Source: CADEDH01 sp039029735
GTDB lineage: Bacteria; Actinomycetota; Acidimicrobiia; Acidimicrobiales; SZUA-35
DNA: 64,000 bases
NCBI GenBank assembly: GCA_039029735.1
Contig: JBCCFL010000021.1
Location: 1 to 64,000 of the forward strand
Reading direction: 5' to 3'
The position numbers and the translations under genes were made by a program. Positions within the stretch are counted from its first letter, which is position 1. Each line of letters starts with the position of its first letter. This document shows, in pieces, positions 8,449-15,964 of the stretch. Below the pieces are notes generated by a model. The model worked only from the letters and a program-made list of their open reading frames with translations, made no database searches and had not been told where the DNA came from.

Positions 8449-9194
8449 TGCCCGAAACTGCAACGGGTCTCGAACAAGCACTGGCCGAGGTCGCCGCCAG
8501 CGCCGGCCTCGAGATCGATCCCGCCTTCGGCGACGCCGAACTCGCCGCGACCAAGGGTCCATTCACCACCACTGAGGTCCAGGCCAGCGGTGGCGCCGGG
8601 CTGTTGGCCTGTGTTGCGGTACGCGACACGTTCTCTCCCAGCGACAACGAACTGGGAACGGCCCTCGCCGCCGCGGTTGCGTCGTCGATGGGGCCGGGCC
8701 TCACCCCCGCAGCCGCCGAGCCTGTGGCCGAGGCCCACGAGCTCGCAGCCCGGTTCACCTCGCCGACCAACGCCGTCGCCATGATGGCCGGCGGTGACCT
8801 TCGGGCCCTGGTGGTGATCACCGCCGACCGTCGCGCCGCCACCGGCGGAGGTGCAAGCGCCGCCGGCGGCACGGTCTCCCCGGCTGCCGCCGGTGCCCCA
8901 GGGGCCGCCGCCGCGACCACCGGAGGACGCGTTGCGACCCCCGCACTCGGGCGATTCGATCGCTTCGTGAACGTGAACCTCGACGTGTCGGTCGAGCTCG
9001 GTCGCACCCAGGTGACCCTGGCCGAGGCGCTGCGCTACGACACCGGCTCGGTGATCGAACTGGACCGCGCCGCCGGTTCGCCCGTCGACGTGCGGGTCAA
9101 CGGCATGCTCCTCGCCCACGGCGAGGTGGTCCTCATCGACGACGAGTACGCCGTACGCATCACGGAGGTGTTCGACCCGAAGGCGGAGCAGTGA
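8448..9194 (+). CDS. fliN: Flagellar motor switch protein FliN (long form)
   Basis: 248 residues. The last 85 residues form a clear SpoA domain: LDVSVELGRTQVTLAEAL, then GSVIELDRAAGSPVDVRVNG and EVVLIDDEYAVRI. The first 130 residues look like a CheC/CheX-type domain with a Gly/Ala-rich linker, as in FliY-like FliN proteins; the CheC phosphatase signature is not obvious. It forms the C-ring with FliM. Start and stop overlap the neighbouring genes by one base each, so translation is coupled. Confidence 0.92.
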   Translation: MPETATGLEQALAEVAASAGLEIDPAFGDAELAATKGPFTTTEVQASGGAGLLACVAVRDTFSPSDNELGTALAAAVASSMGPGLTPAAAEPVAEAHELAARFTSPTNAVAMMAGGDLRALVVITADRRAATGGGASAAGGTVSPAAAGAPGAAAATTGGRVATPALGRFDRFVNVNLDVSVELGRTQVTLAEALRYDTGSVIELDRAAGSPVDVRVNGMLLAHGEVVLIDDEYAVRITEVFDPKAEQ

Positions 9195-9598
9195 TGCTGG
9201 CCGTTACCACCGTGGAGCTGACGATCCGGATGGTCGTCGGCCTCGCCGTGATCGCCGGGCTGCTCTGGGCCACCACACGGCTGGCCCGCGGCCGGCTGGG
9301 AATGGACGCCGAGACCGTGAACGTCGAGGTGAAGGCCCGCCGGGCGCTCACCAAGAACTCGTCGCTCGTACTGGTGAAAGCAGGATCTCGCCACCTTCTC
9401 ATCGGCGCCAACGACCATGCGGTGTCGCTCCTGGCCGAGGGAGATGACCTGCTCGATGGCGACAGCGACATCGACGACGGAGCCGAGGTCGATCTCCGGT
9501 CCAGGCCAACGACGCGGCGTCGTCTCCAGCGGACCGGTTCCACCTCCCGGCCGAAGCTCCTGGATGGCCTTCGAGCCAAGACCGTGCGGAGGGGCTGA
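9194..9598 (+). CDS. fliO: Flagellar biosynthesis protein FliO
   Basis: 134 residues with one membrane helix near the start (about 6-27, LTIRMVVGLAVIAGLLWATTRLARG) and a basic cytoplasmic tail. It has the typical FliO block with LLIGANDHAVSLLAEG, and GGAG precedes the start. A GTG three bases earlier is an equal alternative. FliO helps assemble the FliP-FliR export gate. Placement between fliN and fliP is the standard order. Confidence 0.88.
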   Translation: MLAVTTVELTIRMVVGLAVIAGLLWATTRLARGRLGMDAETVNVEVKARRALTKNSSLVLVKAGSRHLLIGANDHAVSLLAEGDDLLDGDSDIDDGAEVDLRSRPTTRRRLQRTGSTSRPKLLDGLRAKTVRRG

Positions 9599-9603
9599 GC
9601 ACC

Positions 9604-10488
9604 GTGCTCTCCACTGCCGATCGAGAGATTCGACCCCTCCGGGGTCGGCGGCGGGCCCGCTTCGGCGCGCTCGCGCTCATGATCGGGCTGGCGGTGGCCA
9701 TCGTGCTTGCGAGCGCCGAGCCGGCTCACGCCCAGGACGTTCCCGTGCCAACCCCGGTGGTCCCCGAGATTCCCGTTCCCGGCGACAGCAACAACCCGGA
9801 CCCGCTCTCAGACGACGATCCCGCGCTGTCGATCGAGATCGGCGGCAGCGGCGAGAACGCACCGTCCAACTCCGTGTTGTTGATCGTCGGGTTGTCCGTC
9901 CTCAGCCTCGCGCCGTCGCTGGTGATGATGCTGTCGAGCTTCACCCGGATGATCATCGTGTTCTCGCTCACCCGCAACGCGCTGGGGCTACAGAACGTGC
10001 CACCGAACCAGGTACTGGTGGGCCTGGCGCTGTTCCTCTCGCTGTTCGTGATGATGCCGACGATCAGCGCGGTGAACGAGGAGGCCCTCCAGCCCTACCT
10101 CGACGGAACGCTCACCCAGGACGAGGCCCTGGCGGCCGCCGCCGAGCCGGTGCGGGCGTTCATGTTGGAGCACACCTCGCCGGCGGAGATGGAGCTCATG
10201 CTCGAGGCGTCGGGCGAGCCGATGCCAGACACGGTCGACGACATCAGCCTCACCACCCTCATCCCTGCCTTCATGCTCTCGGAGATGAAGTCGGCGTTCA
10301 TCATCGGCTTCGTCATCTTCATCCCCTTCCTCGTGATCGACATCGTGGTGGCGGCCGCCCTGATGGCGCTCGGCATGATGATGCTGCCGCCGGTGTTCGT
10401 GTCGCTGCCGTTCAAGCTGCTGCTGTTCATCATGGTGGGTGGCTGGTCACTCATTGCCGAAACGCTCCTCGCGAGCTTCGTGGTGTAG
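9604..10488 (+). CDS. fliP: Flagellar export gate protein FliP
   Basis: 294 residues from a GTG with a good GGAGG site. A cleavable signal peptide ends near EPAHAQD, then a short Pro-rich linker. The FliP core has four membrane helices and the conserved segments MMLSSFTRMIIVFSLTRNALG, VPPNQVLVGLALFLS and SEMKSAFIIGFVIFIPFLVIDIVVAA. FliP forms the pore of the type III export apparatus with FliQ and FliR. Length is normal. Confidence 0.96.
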   Translation: MLSTADREIRPLRGRRRARFGALALMIGLAVAIVLASAEPAHAQDVPVPTPVVPEIPVPGDSNNPDPLSDDDPALSIEIGGSGENAPSNSVLLIVGLSVLSLAPSLVMMLSSFTRMIIVFSLTRNALGLQNVPPNQVLVGLALFLSLFVMMPTISAVNEEALQPYLDGTLTQDEALAAAAEPVRAFMLEHTSPAEMELMLEASGEPMPDTVDDISLTTLIPAFMLSEMKSAFIIGFVIFIPFLVIDIVVAAALMALGMMMLPPVFVSLPFKLLLFIMVGGWSLIAETLLASFVV

Positions 10489-10498
10489 GAGCGCGCCC

Positions 10499-10765
10499 AT
10501 GGACGAGACCGTTGTCGTCGAACTCATCACCGCTGGCATGTGGACCGCGGCGCGCGTATCGGCCCCGGTGTTGTTGACCGCCGTGGCCGTCGGCGTGTTC
10601 ATGGGCCTGCTCCAGTCCGTCACCCAGATCCAGGAGCAGACCCTCGCGTTCGTTCCGAAGTTCGCGGCGGTCGGCGTGGTGCTGGTGATCGCCGGCAGCT
10701 GGATGCTGCGGGTCATGACCGAGTTCACCCTCGAACTGGTCGGGCGGATCCCCGACCTGTTGTGA
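10499..10765 (+). CDS. fliQ: Flagellar export gate protein FliQ
   Basis: 88 residues, two membrane helices, typical of FliQ (MDETVVVELITAGMWTA, then LLQSVTQIQEQTLAFVPK). The ATG at 10499 follows the fliP stop by ten bases with AGGAG in between. The stop overlaps the GTG of fliR. Confidence 0.95.
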   Translation: MDETVVVELITAGMWTAARVSAPVLLTAVAVGVFMGLLQSVTQIQEQTLAFVPKFAAVGVVLVIAGSWMLRVMTEFTLELVGRIPDLL

Positions 10766-11523
10766 CCTTCGCCCTCGACCCGGCGTTGATCGTGGCCTTC
10801 GGGCTGGCCATGACCCGCCTCGTCGCAGCGTTCACGATCGCTCCCCCCTTCGGCGGTCTGATGCTGCCCGTGCGGGTGCGGGTGGCTCTGGCCGTCGCCA
10901 TCGCCATTGCGGCCACGCCGTCGGCGGTGACCACAGAGGTGCCGCTCGACCCGGTACCTCTCGCCATCGCCGTGGCCTACCAGGTGGTCGTGGGGTTGAT
11001 CTTCGGGTACCTGCTCCAGCTCGTGTTGTCGGCCCCGACACTGGCCGGTGGTCTGGTCGACTCCGTGGCCGGGTTGTCGGCCGGCGCCCTGTTCGATCCG
11101 TCGCTCAACACCTCGAGCAGCGCCGGTGGTCGCCTCCACCAGATGACGGCGCTCATCGTGCTGGTGATCACCGACGGTCATCTCCTGATGATCCGCGGCG
11201 TCATCCGAACCTACGAAGCGGCGCCGCTGTCCGGCCTGCGGATCGCACCGCTCCCGGATGTGCTGCGCGACGGCGTGGCCGCCATGCTGCTGGCCGCCAT
11301 CGAGATCGCCCTGCCGCTTCTGGTGGCATTGTTGCTCACCGAGGTGATGCTCGGTCTCGCATCCCGCGCCGCACCCCGCCTCAACGTGATGATCCTCGGG
11401 TTCGCCGTCAAGAGCCTCGTCTTCCTGCTCGGGTTCGCCCTCACCATCCCGCTGCTCATCAACGCCGTGGCGGCGCTGCTCGACCAGGCGCTGCGCTGGG
11501 GCGTGGGCGTCGGGGGAGGCTGA
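10762..11523 (+). CDS. fliR: Flagellar export gate protein FliR
   Basis: 253 residues from a GTG that overlaps the fliQ stop by four bases (GTGA). This start matches the normal FliR length of about 255. Six hydrophobic segments are visible, with RLVAAFTIAPPFGG at the start and a PQLNV-like segment (APRLNVMILGFAVKSL) near the end. It completes the FliPQR gate and is followed by flhB after one base. Confidence 0.95.
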   Translation: MTFALDPALIVAFGLAMTRLVAAFTIAPPFGGLMLPVRVRVALAVAIAIAATPSAVTTEVPLDPVPLAIAVAYQVVVGLIFGYLLQLVLSAPTLAGGLVDSVAGLSAGALFDPSLNTSSSAGGRLHQMTALIVLVITDGHLLMIRGVIRTYEAAPLSGLRIAPLPDVLRDGVAAMLLAAIEIALPLLVALLLTEVMLGLASRAAPRLNVMILGFAVKSLVFLLGFALTIPLLINAVAALLDQALRWGVGVGGG

Positions 11524-11524
11524 C

Positions 11525-12709
11525 ATGGCCCAGAAGGAGACCGGGCAGAAGACCGAAGCCCCCACACCGAAACGACGCCAGGAAGCCCGCCGGCGGGGGC
11601 AGATCCCCCGCTCATCGGATCTGGTGGGATGGTTGGTGCTCGGTGCTGCCAGCTTCGTGCTGCCCGCCCTGTCGGTCGAGGTGTACGACGCGCTCAACCG
11701 CTACGTGTTCCTCGCCACCCAGGCCCTGGCCGCCGGCGATCCGGGCCGCGCGTTGGCCGCCGCCAGGGCCATGGCCGTTCAGGTTGGGCTGGTCATGATG
11801 CTGTTCCTGTTCGGTGTCATGGCAACCTCGGCGGCGGCGATGGCCGTCCAGGGTGGGGTCACGCTGACCGCGGAGCCCTTGAAGCCCAAGTGGGAGCGCA
11901 TCTCCCCGTGGGCGGGCGTGAAGCGCCTGGTCGGCCCCCAGAGTGCGGTCGACACGGCCAAGGCCATCGTGCGTCTCACGGTGCTCGTGGTGCTCGTGTT
12001 CACCGTGGCGGTTGGCACCGTCACCGAGCAGCTGGGCACCACCCCCCGCCCGCTCGGGGCCGCCGGGCTGGTGCTGGCGTCGAGCCTGTTGTTGATTGTG
12101 CGCCTGGCGGCGCTGGCCGGCGTGGTGGTCGGTCTGGCCGACTACGCGTTCCAACGCTGGCGGGTGGGCCGCCAGCTCAAGATGACCAAGCACGAGGTGA
12201 AGCGGGAGTCGAAGAACACCGAGGGCGACCCGGTCATCAGGAACCGGCGGCGGAGCCTGCACGCCCAGGTGAGCCGCAACCAGATGCTGGCCTCGGTCGG
12301 CGACGCGTCGGTCGTGGTCGTGAACCCGACGCACTATGCGGTGGCGCTGGCCTACAACGAGGGTGGGGTGCCCAAGGTCGTGGCCAAGGGCGCCGACGAA
12401 CTCGCCTTCAGGATCAGGGAGCGGGCGTTCGCGCTCGGTGTGCCCGTTGTGGAGTCGCGGCCGCTCGGCCGCATGCTGCACGACCACCTCGATGTCGGCG
12501 CGGAGATACCGGCCGAGCTGTACGAGGCCGTGGCCCTCGTGATCGCCTTCGTGCTGCGCCGGGCCCGCTTCGCCATCGGTGGTGTGGTCAATCGGGTTCA
12601 CGTGCCGGCATCGTCGCTCCCCGACCTACCCGATCTGGGCGACGTGGGCCCGGAGACCGAGGCCGAACGACTCACGAACGAGCACCGCCAGCCGACGGGA
12701 GACACGTGA
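11525..12709 (+). CDS. flhB: Flagellar export specificity switch protein FlhB
   Basis: 394 residues. The N-terminus KTEAPTPKRRQEARRRGQIPRS is the FlhB/YscU signature. Four membrane helices follow, then the cytoplasmic domain with the self-cleaving NPTH motif at residues 267-270. The motif is intact, so autocleavage and the switch from rod/hook to filament export should work. A 40-residue polar tail extends beyond the core. Its stop overlaps the next start (GTGATG). Confidence 0.96.
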   Translation: MAQKETGQKTEAPTPKRRQEARRRGQIPRSSDLVGWLVLGAASFVLPALSVEVYDALNRYVFLATQALAAGDPGRALAAARAMAVQVGLVMMLFLFGVMATSAAAMAVQGGVTLTAEPLKPKWERISPWAGVKRLVGPQSAVDTAKAIVRLTVLVVLVFTVAVGTVTEQLGTTPRPLGAAGLVLASSLLLIVRLAALAGVVVGLADYAFQRWRVGRQLKMTKHEVKRESKNTEGDPVIRNRRRSLHAQVSRNQMLASVGDASVVVVNPTHYAVALAYNEGGVPKVVAKGADELAFRIRERAFALGVPVVESRPLGRMLHDHLDVGAEIPAELYEAVALVIAFVLRRARFAIGGVVNRVHVPASSLPDLPDLGDVGPETEAERLTNEHRQPTGDT

Positions 12710-13266
12710 TGAACGACTTCTGGAGCGACTACGCCAACGCCGCCCGCGAAGCGGAGCTGTTTCAGCTTCCGGCCGCATCGGCCGTTGCCATCGTGGGCCC
12801 CGTGGCCGACGTGGAACCGACGGTCGCCCGCCACCGCGACCAGGGCGGACCGGATCGGCCGGTGTTCGTCTACACGACCGGCCCGAACATGGCCGGCGTC
12901 GAGGGATGGACCAGGCTGCGGCGAGCGAACGACCTGCTCGTCGCCCTCGACCGCTTCGCCGACCGGGGCCCGATCCTGGTGATCGACGCCAAGGACGTGG
13001 AGCCCGACGAGGTCGACGGCCTGATCCACGAGCTCCGGCGTCGTGGGGTGGAACTCGTCCATCTCGTGGTGGACCAGCCCGACCCGAGCCCCGAGGATCT
13101 TGCGACCTGGTTGGGCCTCGTCGGCCAGCCGAGCGTGGTCGACCTCGTGTTCCCCCTCGCCCCTGGTCGTGTGGTCGATCTGATCGACCGCGGCGAGCCG
13201 ATCGCCAGTGTGGCTGGCGTGCCGATCTCCGGACCGCTGCTCTTCGCGCTCCGCACGGCAGAGTAG
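12709..13266 (+). CDS. Degenerate FlhF-like (pseudo-GTPase) protein, stand-alone domain
   Basis: 185 residues. By eye it aligns end to end with the C-terminal 165 residues of the protein ending at 22652: VAIVGPVADV with LLVGPLPQA, GPILVIDAKD with GPAIFVVDVP, ELRRRGVELVHLVV with RMRRHNLGLVRYVV, and LAPGRVVDLIDRGEPIASVAG with LTPGQVLPLITNGHPITTVAG. The other copy carries an FlhF-type N-terminus, and the TNGH block resembles the TNGQ of FlhF. So this looks like an SRP-type GTPase fold that lost its P-loop (no GKT after VGP). It is coupled to flhB by a one-base overlap and followed by fliW. Function is inferred only: a nucleotide-free assembly or placement factor. Confidence 0.7.
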   Translation: MNDFWSDYANAAREAELFQLPAASAVAIVGPVADVEPTVARHRDQGGPDRPVFVYTTGPNMAGVEGWTRLRRANDLLVALDRFADRGPILVIDAKDVEPDEVDGLIHELRRRGVELVHLVVDQPDPSPEDLATWLGLVGQPSVVDLVFPLAPGRVVDLIDRGEPIASVAGVPISGPLLFALRTAE

Positions 13267-13307
13267 GGATCGCCAGCACCAAATGGCTGCGCCGCTATGG
13301 TGGCGAT

Positions 13308-13739
13308 GTGCAAATCGAGTCCACAAGATTTGGGCCATTTGACGTCGAAGCTGATCGCGCTCTCACGTTCCATGAGAAGCTACTCGGGTTTCCGAATTCT
13401 TCTACATACGTGATCATCGAGATCGAAGACACACCATATGTGTGGCTGCAGAGTGCTGATGAGCCAGACGTCGCGTTCCTGGCCACGTCCCCGTTCCCCT
13501 TCTTCCCCTCCTACGAGCTCGAGCTCCCAGCCGAGACCGAGACCGCGCTCGCCATCGGCGACCCGTCGCAGGTCGAGATTCTGACGCTGCTCACGGTGCA
13601 GGACCGCGGTGGCGATGGCGAGCACATCACAGCCAACCTGCTCGGCCCGATCGTGATCAACGTCGAGACACGACGGGCGATGCAGGTGGTCCTCGACAGT
13701 GAACACCGATACTCGACCCGAACCCCCCTGGTGGCCTGA
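13308..13739 (+). CDS. fliW: Flagellar assembly factor FliW
   Basis: 143 residues from the GTG at 13308, which gives the usual start (V/M)QIESTRFGPFDVE. Typical FliW blocks are present: LTFHEKLLGFPNSSTYVIIE, WLQSADEPDVAFLATSPFPFFP, and LTVQDRGGDGEHITANLLGPIVIN. FliW binds CsrA and flagellin and so relieves CsrA repression when flagellin has been exported. It overlaps csrA by one base, which fits this partner switch. Confidence 0.94.
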   Translation: MQIESTRFGPFDVEADRALTFHEKLLGFPNSSTYVIIEIEDTPYVWLQSADEPDVAFLATSPFPFFPSYELELPAETETALAIGDPSQVEILTLLTVQDRGGDGEHITANLLGPIVINVETRRAMQVVLDSEHRYSTRTPLVA

Positions 13740-13969
13740 TGCTGGTGCTCTCTCGTCGTGAAGCGCAATCGATCGTGATCGGATCCGACGTGGTGGTGAC
13801 GATCGTGTCGATCCGAGGAGACCAGGTGCGAGTGGGGATCGATGCCCCACGGTCGATCACCGTCCACCGCCGCGAGGTGGCGATCGCCATCGAGGAGGCG
13901 AACCGCGAGGCGCTCGCGGCGGGCGAGATGAACCCGGCATCGCTGCCGGCGCCACGAGAGGCTCGCTGA
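13739..13969 (+). CDS. csrA: Carbon storage regulator CsrA (translation repressor)
   Basis: 76 residues. MLVLSRREAQSIVIGSDVVV and VRVGIDAPRSITVHRREV are diagnostic of CsrA, including the RNA-contacting first strand and the R residue in HRREV. It represses translation by binding ANGGA motifs over ribosome sites. Three such motifs lie in the leader of the flagellin gene just downstream on the opposite strand (14911-14976). Its ATG overlaps the fliW stop. Confidence 0.96.
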   Translation: MLVLSRREAQSIVIGSDVVVTIVSIRGDQVRVGIDAPRSITVHRREVAIAIEEANREALAAGEMNPASLPAPREAR

Positions 13970-14016
13970 GCCTCCCCTGCTGCGCCTGCTCGCCAACGTC
14001 GAGCGCAGCAAAACGC

Positions 14017-14048
14017 GGTCGAGGTGCGGCCTACGCCGCACCCCGACC
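14017..14048. terminator. Strong hairpin between csrA and fliC, probable bidirectional terminator
   Basis: GGTGCGGC (14023-14030) and GCCGCACC (14035-14042) form an 8-bp perfect stem with a CTAC loop, extended by GGTCG/CGACC on the outside across a one-base bulge. There is no T run. It lies between the convergent ends of csrA and fliC. Confidence 0.7.
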
Positions 14049-14055
14049 GGAGACA

Positions 14056-14086
14056 CTACTCGGGAGAGAGTGTGTTACCCGAGTAG
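14056..14086 (-). terminator. Hairpin overlapping the fliC stop codon
   Basis: CTACTCGGG at 14056-14064 pairs with CCCGAGTAG at 14078-14086 across a 13-base loop that holds the fliC stop codon. The last three sense codons of flagellin form one arm. It could end transcription or protect the 3' end of the flagellin mRNA. Confidence 0.6.
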
Positions 14087-14896
14087 CTGGAGAACGCCCT
14101 GCGGGATGGCGTTGGCCTGGCCGAGCATGGCCGTACCGGCCTGGCTCAGGATCTGGTTCTTGGTGAACTCCACCATCTCGGCCGCCATGTCGGTGTCACG
14201 GATCCGAGACTCCGAGGCTGCCAGGTTCTCGGTGGTGACCTGGAGGTTCCGGATCGCCGACTCGAAGCGGTTCTGGGCGGCACCCAGTGCGCCTCGGGTG
14301 GTCGACACGGCCGCAATCGAGTTGTCGATGTTCTCGATGGCAGTCCGGGCGTTGGCCGCCGTGGTCACGTCGATGCCGGTGAGGTCGGTACCGCCGAGGG
14401 CGGTGTTGTCGAGCACACCGGTGGTGAGCGTGATCTGGTTGCCAGCAGCGCCTTCGGAACCCACCTGGAAGTTCAGGGCCGTGGCCGAGAACACCGCAGC
14501 ACCACCGAACGTGGTGTCGGTACCAATACGGCCGACCTCGGCGGCGAGCGCCGTGATCTCAGCCGCGATGGCCGTACGAGCTGCCGCGTCGTTGGTGTCA
14601 TTGGCAGCCTGCACCGACAGGTCACGCATACGGTTCAACATGTTGTGAACCTCACCAAGCGCACCCTCAGCGGTCTGCGCGAAGGAGATGCCGTCCTGGG
14701 CGTTCCGGGTCGCCTGCTTGAGACCCGACACCTCAGCCCGCAGCTTCTGCGAGATCACCAGACCAGCAGCATCATCGCCAGCCCGGTTGATCCGGAACCC
14801 TGACGACAGCTTCTCCAGGTTCTTCCCCAGAGACATGTTGGAGACTTGGAGATTTCGACTGGCGTTGAACGCCATGATGTTGTTATTGATTCGCAT
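14075..14896 (-). CDS. fliC: Flagellin
   Basis: 273 residues, a short flagellin with only the D0/D1 parts and a small middle. The N-terminal domain has SSGFRINRAGDDAAGLVISQKLRAEVSGLKQA-type sequence and NAQDGISFAQTAEGAL. The C-terminal domain has ALGAAQNRFESAIRNL and ESRIRDTDMAAEMVEFTKNQIL. The axial ends are intact. A ribosome site AAGGAAGG lies 11 bases before the start, within a leader of about 118 bases that follows a sigma-28-like promoter. It lies downstream of flgL on the same strand. Confidence 0.97.
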   Translation of the reverse strand: MRINNNIMAFNASRNLQVSNMSLGKNLEKLSSGFRINRAGDDAAGLVISQKLRAEVSGLKQATRNAQDGISFAQTAEGALGEVHNMLNRMRDLSVQAANDTNDAAARTAIAAEITALAAEVGRIGTDTTFGGAAVFSATALNFQVGSEGAAGNQITLTTGVLDNTALGGTDLTGIDVTTAANARTAIENIDNSIAAVSTTRGALGAAQNRFESAIRNLQVTTENLAASESRIRDTDMAAEMVEFTKNQILSQAGTAMLGQANAIPQGVLQLLG

Positions 14897-14910
14897 CGAT
14901 CGTCATGCCT

Positions 14911-14976
14911 TCCTTGAAGTATTGGGCCGACTCATTCCGTTGAGAGCGACCACCGGTGGAGTCCGGCCCACCTCCA
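14911..14976 (-). promoter_or_regulatory. Flagellin leader with three ANGGA motifs (candidate CsrA sites)
   Basis: On the minus strand the leader holds ATGGA (about 14973-14977), ACGGA (about 14936-14940) and AAGGA (14911-14915, overlapping the ribosome site). This is the arrangement used by CsrA to block flagellin translation in Bacillus: one upstream site plus one over the Shine-Dalgarno. The fliW-csrA pair lies 1 kb away. Sites are seen; binding is inference. Confidence 0.5.
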
Positions 14977-15021
14977 TCGACCAAAGCCGCAAAACGGCAA
15001 GGGGAAGCCCTCATGATGAAC

Positions 15022-15049
15022 CAATCGGCCCAAATCAACGCTCAGTTGA
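15022..15049 (-). promoter_or_regulatory. Sigma-28-type promoter for fliC
   Basis: On the minus strand TCAA (15049-15046) is followed after 16 bases by GCCGATTG (15029-15022). The pattern agrees with the TAAA-N14-16-GCCGATAT consensus of FliA/SigD promoters, with one mismatch in the first box. The first box lies just inside the end of flgL. Transcription would start near 15014 and give a leader of about 118 bases. Confidence 0.6.
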
Positions 15050-15944
15050 GAAAGTCCAGTAGTGAACGACTTATGGCCCGGGTCGTGGCCGACAGCGACG
15101 CCTCGTAGCTCGCCTGCGCCGCCCTGAGCTGGACGATCGCCTCGACGACGTCGGTGTCACGCAGTGCGGAGGCTCGCGCCTCCACGTTCTCCCGTTCCCC
15201 GCCCTGTCGGATTTCGGCCGCATCGAGCTGTTGGGTTCGGGCGCCAATTCGACCGACCACCGAAGAGATGCGCAGCGCAGCAGCATCGACGGCCTCGATC
15301 CCGTCACGAACTCCGGCCGTGTTGTTCGCGTCGATGTCGGCGGCCAACTGGTCGAGCATCTCGAAGGCGGTGCCGTTCAGTGGGTCCCCCGGGTTGGCCA
15401 CGCCGAACACGGTGGGCCCTGGCGCGCTCACGTCGACGGTCTCGCCGACGTCCACGTCTCGCAGCACGAGACCCATGTCGCCCTGGTAGGCGCCAGCGGC
15501 GTCGTAGGCCTCGACAACGTTCGCCGTGCCAGCGAAGATCATGCGACCAGCGGCCTGGCTGTTGGCGATCACCAGCATCTCGGAGCGGATCGCCCGGATG
15601 TCGGCCGAGATCGCCGCCCGTGTGTCGGCATCGGTGAAGCTGTTGCCGGCCTGCACCGCCAGCGACTTCGCTCTGCTCAGATTGGTCGAGGCCGACTGCA
15701 GCGCATGATCAGCAGAGCCGAGCCACAGCTTGGCGTTGCCGATGTTGCGGTCGTACTGGTCCACGCGCTGGAGACGCAGGTCATGACGCATGAGCCGCGT
15801 CGATGCCGCAGGGTCTTCCGAGGCCTGATGGATGGCCTTGCCCGTGGCGATGTTGCGCTCGAGCAGCGCCGACCGGGACCGGTTGTCCGAGATCCAACGT
15901 GCCCGGGCTTGGTTCTGGTGCAGATCGGTGATGCGGATGGTCAC
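15042..15944 (-). CDS. flgL: Flagellar hook-filament junction protein FlgL
   Basis: 300 residues, normal for FlgL. N-terminal part: RSRSALLERNIATGKAIHQASEDPAASTRLM, the flagellin-like D0 helix. The middle has NSQAAGRMIFAGTA, and the C-terminus has ALRDTDVVEAIVQLRAAQASYEASLSAT. It is transcribed after flgK with a 20-base gap. FlgL joins the hook-side FlgK ring to the filament. Confidence 0.95.
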   Translation of the reverse strand: MTIRITDLHQNQARARWISDNRSRSALLERNIATGKAIHQASEDPAASTRLMRHDLRLQRVDQYDRNIGNAKLWLGSADHALQSASTNLSRAKSLAVQAGNSFTDADTRAAISADIRAIRSEMLVIANSQAAGRMIFAGTANVVEAYDAAGAYQGDMGLVLRDVDVGETVDVSAPGPTVFGVANPGDPLNGTAFEMLDQLAADIDANNTAGVRDGIEAVDAAALRISSVVGRIGARTQQLDAAEIRQGGERENVEARASALRDTDVVEAIVQLRAAQASYEASLSATTRAISRSLLDFLN

Positions 15945-15964
15945 GGTGTCTCCCTTCGAGGCGG

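Noticed and set aside
10447..11697. Long minus-strand frame opposite fliQ, fliR and flhB
   Set aside because: The plus strand codes recognised flagellar proteins; the antisense is His/Gln/Arg-rich low complexity.
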